From: Fumia xinanensis
GTDB lineage: Bacteria; Bacillota; Clostridia; Oscillospirales; Ruminococcaceae
DNA: 29,356 nt
NCBI RefSeq assembly: GCF_014384905.1
Contig: NZ_JACRSV010000007.1
Coordinates: 1-29,356, forward strand
Direction: 5' to 3'
Below the pieces are notes generated by a model. The model worked only from the letters and a program-made list of their open reading frames with translations. It was not told where the DNA came from and ran no database searches. A program made the position numbers and the translations under genes. Positions 24,738-29,356 of this stretch are shown here, piece after piece. Position 1 is the stretch's first letter. Each line of letters opens with the position of its first letter.

Positions 24738-27700
24738 GTGTTAGGTAAAAAGAAAAGAAGATGGTCATCCCTTTTAGCGATTATTTTGTCGCTGACTTGT
24801 GCGCTTGGTACAATACCGGTCAGCGCATATGAGAAAGAATCACCTGAAAACACGGGTATCGTTACCGTTAATGGGACGGATGATCCAGTAGAAACCGATT
24901 CGGAAGAAGGATCGGAGCCTACTGATGAAACCAACGGGGAGCAGGAGGTGGCGGAGACTGAAGCGGCCGAAGAAATGCCTGTTGAAAAAATCGGAGAGGC
25001 GCTTGCCCTGGATCAAGAGTCATTTGAGGAAGAGTTCAGTGATGATCGGACTAATCTGGCGCTTGGATGTACATATAGCGGCACAGAACCATTTGAAAAT
25101 CTCTATCCGGATACTGGCAATAAAGAATTGACTGACGGATTATTTGGATCGCTGGATTACGGTGATATAAATTATGTTGGTTATGCCAAGGGAGAAATTG
25201 AGCTGATTTTTGACTTAGGCTATAAGCAAACCTTTGACGAAGTCAACTTTCAGTACGTTTGTGATTCCGGACCCGGCATTGGCGCACCAAACTCAGTAAG
25301 AGTATCTTATTCCTCTGATAAGCTCAATTGGGCTGATTTCGCCGCTGGCGGCTCCGGCGACAGTGGAGACGGAGCGACTCATACATATACGCTGAGCGGA
25401 GCGCCCGCAACAGCTCGTTTTGTCAAAGTCTACATTAAGTTTGCGACCTCCTGGCTGTTTATTTCCGAAATGGAAATTATGGGCGTATGGTCAGAGCGTG
25501 ACCCTAAAGAGGCGATTTTTACAGATGATCTTCCCGCTAATGTAAATAAGTACGAGGGCGATGCAGTCAACTTGAGAATCGACTACACCCTTGCAGAGAC
25601 GGGAAATGAAGTAGATATCGTATGGATGAAAGATAATGCAGAACTCGCACAGTTTGAAGGTCAAAAGGCTATCAAGATTCCAAATGCTCAGCTTTCTGAC
25701 GGCGGCATTTATCAGGCCTGCGTCATCAACCGTTTCGATGACGGAAGCGAAGTGCGGAGCTTTTCTTCCGCTTCGCTCGTCACCATACAGGAATCGGCTC
25801 TGGAGAATAACACGCCCAGCAATGTTCCGGACAGTGATACAAACAATCTGGCATTCGGAAAAAGCTATACCCTGTCCCGTTCTCTGGGAGAATATTATAC
25901 CGATCAAGGGCAGATGACCGATGGCCTGTACGGTTCTAAAGAGGATTTTATGGACGGTAGATGGCTTGGATTTTCCAAATCCAAAGGCAACGCCGAAATC
26001 ATCGTAGATTTGGGCTCTTCTCAGAGATTTCAACAGGTAGAAGCAAATTTCCTCCGGGATGAAATTGCCGGCGCGGAGTGGCCCGTAACGGTTGAGGTAC
26101 TTGCTTCTGCCGATGGCTCCAACTGGAACAGTTTGGGGACATTCAACTTGAAGAAAGTTGATGTATCGGAGACGCTGATCCACCCGTTTGCAGAAAAAGT
26201 AAACGGCACCGGCAGATATGTGAAATTTGTCCTAACGGCCGGGGGCAAGGATTTTGTTCTGGTGGATGAAGTAAGAGTGCTGAAAACGAGCAATATTCCG
26301 GATCGGGGCGAGGAGGAACCTCAGCCTCAGCCAGATTTAAGCAATGATATTGCTTATGGCAAACCCTATGAATACAGCCGGCAGCCTAACGGCAGTTATC
26401 CGGATGCCGGTAACCGGGAACTGACCGATGGCCTTCACGGTGTAGGGATAGAATTCTCTGATCCGGAATGGGTGGGCTTCCTGGCTATTCCGGAAGGCGC
26501 CAAAGGGCCGGAGGATATTGTCGTCACCCTTGATTTGGGCAAAGATGAGAATTTTCAGGAAGTATACATCGAGTATGGCTATTGGGCGGGACCGAGTATT
26601 CAATTGCCCGACAAGGTTAAAGTAGAAGTTTCAAGTGACAAGGAAAACTGGCAGACACTTGCAGAAGGATCAGGAGCTGAATGTACCGGTACTGGTTCCG
26701 TGAGACGATTTTCCTTTGCCAACCCAGAGGGAATGACCGGTCGCTATGTCCGGTTCACCACCACTCCCGTCGGCTGGGGCTGGCTGTTTATGGATGAGAT
26801 CCAGGTTTTGAGAGAAACCAATGCGATCCCCGATCCGTACAATATTGTACGAGGCCAGGACTACACCATTTCTAGACTTCCGGACAACGGAGCAGACGGC
26901 GTACTTACCGATGGACGCTACGGCGTCACCGCCAGTATCCGAGACCCCAACTGGGTGGGCTTCTTGAAATCCAAAAATGAGGCCAACAACCACATTGAAT
27001 TGGTTTTCAACTTGAAGGGAATGCATTCTCTTTCAAAAATCACCGTTTACAGCAGGGAAGATGCAGCGCTCAAGCTGACGACTCCCAAAAATCTGAAATT
27101 CTACGTTTCCAATGACGGAAACAAATGGACGACACTGAAAACTTTTAACAAAGGCATTTCCCCCCTGGGGATCGAAAGCAATACGGCTATGACATGGGAT
27201 GCTACCAATCCTGAGGATGCATTTGTTTCCACAGAACCCGAGTATGTACTTCCTTATACCGGATTTGTAAAGATCGCCTTTGACGTGTCGGAGACGAGGG
27301 ACGTCTACACTTATATTGACGAAGTAAAAATCGAAGGCGTTAACGCGAAAACTGCCGATGCTGGTCCCTGCCTCGGCGACGGTTTTGATCCGTATAATGT
27401 TGCCTTCAACAAAAGTTATACCCTGAGCCCTGAAGAACCGCTTAACGAGTTCCCCGACGAGAGTGGAATGGAACTCACCGACGGCCTTAGAGGAGAATAC
27501 CTCTTTGCAGATCCCGCTTGGGTAGGCTTTATTCAAGCCGCGACAATGAGCGGAAAACAAGTGGACCGTTGGGCGCTGAAAACGATTGTCGTAGATTTGG
27601 AAGAAGTGCACTCCATTAGCTGGATTTCCTTGTCCTGCTGCGGCGGCGGGTCGTCAGGCGGTGTATTTTCTCCCTGGGCGGTCTTCATGTACGCTTCTAT

Positions 27701-29356
27701 GGACGGGGAAAACTGGATGCCTTTGTCCAGAAACTCCTCCACCAACGACGCTACGGGCCTTCTCTCCTACGGCTGGCATAATCCGGAGGAGAATAACGGC
27801 AAATCCATTGATTTGACCGGCGACGAAAATTCCGTCTACCAGGCCAGGTATGTCCGTGTGGATGTGGAGCTTAAAGGCAAAAACCTGTTTGACGAACTGG
27901 AAATTTACGGCGTAAAAGGCATTACTGAAGATGCAAAACCGCTTACCAACCTGTCAACATTGGAATATTCTGAGAATTATTTGCGGCCTTCTGAGGAAAC
28001 CACCGGCGGCGTCCAAGATATGGTTCTCTGTTATAACGGCTGGTATGGTTTTGATGAAGGAAGCGGCAGCTTTAAAGGCAACTGGTCTGTTGAAAAATTT
28101 CGTCCGTATTTGACCTATGTAGATACCGACGGCAGAGTCAAAGACACCATGTTCGACACTGTTTTGCTCCTCGGCATAGTATCCCAGTACGGCCGCCTAT
28201 TCAACCATGTTTGGGGAGACCCCAATGAAAAGGCTCGTGCCAAGGACTGGGAGTGGTACATCGACAAAACATTCCGCGACGGCGGTGAAGTGGATAATCT
28301 GAACAAAGCGGCAAAAAGGGCTTCCGAAGAGCTGGGAGATCCCAACTACAAAGTAAAACTGGTGGTTATGTTCCCAAGTATCGACAAACTGGTCACCAAT
28401 TTCGGCAGCTTAAACGGAAGCCACAGCTTGGATTTCTCCGAAACCGCTGATTATCAGTATGCAGCAGACTGGTGGATCGATCAGGTAGTCAGCCGAATGG
28501 AATCCGGAAAATACGAGTATATAGAGTTAGAAGGCTTGTACGAGATGGATGAGCAGATCGACTTTAGGGACAGCTTGCAATACGTCGCGGACAAAGTCCA
28601 TTCTTATGGCTATAAATACTACTGGATTCCTCATTATCGTTCCTGCGGCTACCTGTGGTCCCAAGACTACGGTGTCGACTGTACGGCTTTACAGCCAAAC
28701 CATATGTTCTCTATTCCAGAAGATGAATACGATTTTGGTGCTGGCGGTACCAAACAGGTGGAGCAGGCGTTGAAGCTGGCATCTTACGGCAATATTGGCC
28801 TTGAAATGGAATTGGACGATCATCTTTTCCTCCGGCCCAGCTGGTATAACCTGGGGTTGGATTACCTCAACGCGGGCGTTAAATTGAATGCAGACGGAGA
28901 TAAATGCTACCGAAATTGGTACGAAGGTTGCGGCACTGTCGCCCAATTAGCGGCATCCAACGATTCTGTCATGCGGGAACTTTATGACAACATGTATCAG
29001 TTCATGAATGGGACCTATCGCCCCAGAGAATATATTACAAAATTTGCTACTGGGGACACTCCTATGGATGCAGGCTTTAATGGTAAAATATTCTATGGTC
29101 CTTCGTATACCGGCACCTGGGATTCGATTGATGGAAATACTTCTGGCGGCTCTATTGGCGGCGGTTCTGGTTCCGGCGGAGGCGGAAGCGTTACCCCGAA
29201 ACCCGATGATAAACCGGATCCCGAAACTCCTCCCACTGGCGATGACAAATACACCTGGGAAGAGACGGAAGACGGCTACAAGCTCAAAGACGCTGACGGC
29301 GAGTACGTTACCGGTTTCGTCAAGGTAGACGGCAAGACCTACTATCTGAATGAAGA
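24738..29356 (+). CDS. Second secreted DUF4855 protein with F5/8-type-C-like domains (3' end outside window)
   Basis: Open from GTG 24738 (AGGAGG 9 bases upstream) to the window end; 1539 residues visible. The signal peptide ends at about residue 30 (TIPVSA). An acidic linker (31-104) precedes five F5/8-type-C-like domains at about 105-251, 369-517, 535-693, 701-868 and 886-1061, with an Ig-like domain (266-353) after the first. The DUF4855 domain spans about 1089-1434, with DMVLCYNGWYGF, YEYIELEGLYEMDE, YYWIPHYRSCGYLW, ALQPNHMF and GLEMELDD. The Gly/Ser linker starts near 1469 and the choline-binding tail has just begun when the window ends. It is a paralogue of the preceding gene with one domain fewer. 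The acidic residues in the ELEGLYE and GLEMELD segments are shared and may be functional. Confidence 0.93.
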   Translation, partial: MLGKKKRRWSSLLAIILSLTCALGTIPVSAYEKESPENTGIVTVNGTDDPVETDSEEGSEPTDETNGEQEVAETEAAEEMPVEKIGEALALDQESFEEEFSDDRTNLALGCTYSGTEPFENLYPDTGNKELTDGLFGSLDYGDINYVGYAKGEIELIFDLGYKQTFDEVNFQYVCDSGPGIGAPNSVRVSYSSDKLNWADFAAGGSGDSGDGATHTYTLSGAPATARFVKVYIKFATSWLFISEMEIMGVWSERDPKEAIFTDDLPANVNKYEGDAVNLRIDYTLAETGNEVDIVWMKDNAELAQFEGQKAIKIPNAQLSDGGIYQACVINRFDDGSEVRSFSSASLVTIQESALENNTPSNVPDSDTNNLAFGKSYTLSRSLGEYYTDQGQMTDGLYGSKEDFMDGRWLGFSKSKGNAEIIVDLGSSQRFQQVEANFLRDEIAGAEWPVTVEVLASADGSNWNSLGTFNLKKVDVSETLIHPFAEKVNGTGRYVKFVLTAGGKDFVLVDEVRVLKTSNIPDRGEEEPQPQPDLSNDIAYGKPYEYSRQPNGSYPDAGNRELTDGLHGVGIEFSDPEWVGFLAIPEGAKGPEDIVVTLDLGKDENFQEVYIEYGYWAGPSIQLPDKVKVEVSSDKENWQTLAEGSGAECTGTGSVRRFSFANPEGMTGRYVRFTTTPVGWGWLFMDEIQVLRETNAIPDPYNIVRGQDYTISRLPDNGADGVLTDGRYGVTASIRDPNWVGFLKSKNEANNHIELVFNLKGMHSLSKITVYSREDAALKLTTPKNLKFYVSNDGNKWTTLKTFNKGISPLGIESNTAMTWDATNPEDAFVSTEPEYVLPYTGFVKIAFDVSETRDVYTYIDEVKIEGVNAKTADAGPCLGDGFDPYNVAFNKSYTLSPEEPLNEFPDESGMELTDGLRGEYLFADPAWVGFIQAATMSGKQVDRWALKTIVVDLEEVHSISWISLSCCGGGSSGGVFSPWAVFMYASMDGENWMPLSRNSSTNDATGLLSYGWHNPEENNGKSIDLTGDENSVYQARYVRVDVELKGKNLFDELEIYGVKGITEDAKPLTNLSTLEYSENYLRPSEETTGGVQDMVLCYNGWYGFDEGSGSFKGNWSVEKFRPYLTYVDTDGRVKDTMFDTVLLLGIVSQYGRLFNHVWGDPNEKARAKDWEWYIDKTFRDGGEVDNLNKAAKRASEELGDPNYKVKLVVMFPSIDKLVTNFGSLNGSHSLDFSETADYQYAADWWIDQVVSRMESGKYEYIELEGLYEMDEQIDFRDSLQYVADKVHSYGYKYYWIPHYRSCGYLWSQDYGVDCTALQPNHMFSIPEDEYDFGAGGTKQVEQALKLASYGNIGLEMELDDHLFLRPSWYNLGLDYLNAGVKLNADGDKCYRNWYEGCGTVAQLAASNDSVMRELYDNMYQFMNGTYRPREYITKFATGDTPMDAGFNGKIFYGPSYTGTWDSIDGNTSGGSIGGGSGSGGGGSVTPKPDDKPDPETPPTGDDKYTWEETEDGYKLKDADGEYVTGFVKVDGKTYYLNE
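29147..29356 (+). repeat. Linker plus choline-binding tail cassette, partial copy
   Basis: It matches 22964-23173 closely in DNA, with mostly third-position differences, until divergence after the first TG(W/F) motif. The copy continues beyond the window. Confidence 0.8.

Overview
The window looks like a low-to-mid GC Gram-positive Clostridia chromosome, most likely an Oscillospiraceae/Ruminococcaceae-type gut anaerobe. The grounds are purine-rich Shine-Dalgarno sites, TTGACA/TATAAT-type promoters, intrinsic terminators, choline-binding-type wall repeats, tRNA genes with encoded CCA, and a GTP-type PEP carboxykinase. This placement comes from gene content only; no species is claimed.

Layout. 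(a) 1-177 is the last part of a wall-anchored surface protein, with a terminator. (b) 231-639 has no gene but holds a good promoter and a chain of mutually exclusive hairpins ahead of nanE-nanK (640-2232), the ManNAc-6-P epimerase and ROK kinase pair of amino-sugar/sialic-acid catabolism. (c) A minus-strand YfcE-type phosphoesterase faces nanK across a shared bidirectional terminator. (d) 2965-4274 encodes three small proteins I cannot name, followed by rlmB and a 744-residue membrane protein that reads as a P-type ATPase without its catalytic motifs. (e) 7753-10930 holds a cyclophilin-like lipoprotein with a degenerate active site, a canonical cyclophilin, and a nitrilase-glycerophosphodiesterase fusion. 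(f) 11147-12925 is pckG. (g) 13097-16709 is a tRNA-rich stretch: Pro-Thr-Tyr, a YitT-type membrane protein, a second identical tRNA-Tyr, an NSS transporter and tRNA-Thr(CGT). An extra copy of the tRNA-Tyr 3' end lies at 13598-13612. (h) 16751-17173 looks like decayed coding sequence. (i) 17174 to the end is a surface-protein locus: an AraC-type regulator divergent from a 1780-residue secreted protein, then a paralogue that runs off the window.

The two large proteins share one plan: signal peptide, several F5/8-type-C-like domains with an Ig-like domain, a DUF4855 domain, a Gly/Ser-Pro linker and choline-binding repeats. Their tail DNA is nearly identical to the other copies in the window, including the fragment at 1-177, while the enzyme-like parts have diverged. 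With the nan genes nearby, the picture is of a bacterium that displays glycan-binding proteins on its wall and uses host amino sugars; this link is inference.

The items most worth a second look are the DUF4855 pair with its shared tail cassette, a 27-codon block apparently displaced between two repeats of the first protein, the P-type ATPase pseudoenzyme, the nitrilase-GDPD fusion, and the possible switching RNA upstream of nanE.
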